Below are positions 63,877 through 64,000 of a DNA stretch of 64,000 nt, piece after piece. Each line of letters begins with the position of its first letter. Position 1 is the stretch's first letter. Below the pieces are notes generated by a model that saw only the letters and a list, made by a program, of their open reading frames with translations, did no database searches and was not told the origin of the DNA. The stretch is from Brasilonema angustatum HA4187-MV1 (lineage in GTDB: Bacteria; Cyanobacteriota; Cyanobacteriia; Cyanobacteriales; Nostocaceae), in the NCBI GenBank assembly GCA_019359695.1, contig JAHHGV010000031.1:50401-114400 (forward strand), in the 5' to 3' direction. The translations under genes and the position numbers were made by a program.

Positions 63877-64000
63877 GTTAGAGTCGATGGCGGGTATTAT
63901 CCCGCGCACCTCTCTGTTAGATCCGAGCGTGCGACTTTCGCCGCACTCGGCTCCCGATGTTCTAGGATTTCTCCTTGCTCGTGTGGATGTAATTGTGACA
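63877..64000 (-). mobile_element. Group II intron, 3' end (domains V and VI)
   Basis: On the minus strand, 63953-63920 is a 34-nt hairpin starting GAGCCGAGTGCGGCGAAAG and ending GCACGCTCGGATC. That is the exact size and form of group II intron domain V, with the catalytic AGC triad and a GAAA tetraloop. Next comes a domain VI hairpin (GCGGG, loop ATAATA, CCCGC; outer AGAG/CTCT) with a bulged A at 63884, seven bases before the intron end (AAC, last base about 63877). The rest of the intron lies beyond the window. It is antisense to array 2 transcription. Confidence 0.85.

Overview
The window comes from a filamentous, probably heterocyst-forming (Nostocales-type) cyanobacterium. It is rich in HIP1 octamers (GCGATCGC), in heptamer/decamer short tandem repeats (GACTGTT, GTTATCA, GGGAACA and TGTAAGGG types) and in cyanobacterium-restricted families (DUF1825, DUF3086, DUF3119, COP23). 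No species can be assigned from the sequence alone.

Left end (1-12.7 kb): a CRISPR array of 23 repeats, open at the left window edge, is fed by a complete type I-D CRISPR-Cas operon on the minus strand. Its order is csc3/cas10d with a fused HD domain, csc2/cas7, csc1/cas5, HD-less cas3, cas6, cas4, cas1, cas2, leader, array. A divergent WYL-domain regulator sits upstream. Right end (61.4-64 kb): a second array of 30 repeats runs in the opposite direction. Its leader is a diverged inverted copy of the first leader and still carries a fossil of the cas2 3' end. So about 60 kb is bracketed by inverted leader/array copies. The last repeat of array 2 is followed two bases later by the 3' end (domains V and VI) of a minus-strand group II intron.

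12.7-20 kb: housekeeping genes (lepB, a helix-hairpin-helix ComEA-like protein, a TM2/SHOCT membrane protein, DUF1825, a class A penicillin-binding protein, tyrS, pyrF), then a relic of an IscB (OMEGA) element. The relic keeps a complete candidate omega-RNA but only the first ~46 codons of iscB.

20-33 kb: an accessory island with an AAA-like/WD40 protein, an HTH/AAA-like protein, a COP23 protein, a double-trypsin/TPR protein and a trypsin/PPC protein. Copies of one MITE-like family sit in the gaps of this island. It may be a signalling or conflict module.

33-61 kb: mostly core genes. These are a family 4 uracil-DNA glycosylase, a type IV pilus secretin without its usual partners, an AraC regulator, an atypical Dps, DUF2993, a pseudouridine synthase, a RodZ-like protein, malQ, a Nudix hydrolase, ridA, a tnpB broken by a 107-bp MITE, plsY, DUF3086, DUF3119, an MlaE permease, sppA, aroH, a Ser/Thr kinase, moeA, a REC-PAS-histidine kinase, an RDD protein, rpmG, rpsR and an RNase R-type exonuclease.

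The least ordinary signals are the duplicated leader with a cas2 fossil, the group II intron abutting array 2, the orphan IscB omega-RNA and its likeness to dispersed repeats, and palindromic repeats inserted in frame into cas6, moeA and the WD40 gene. No tRNA or rRNA gene was recognised.
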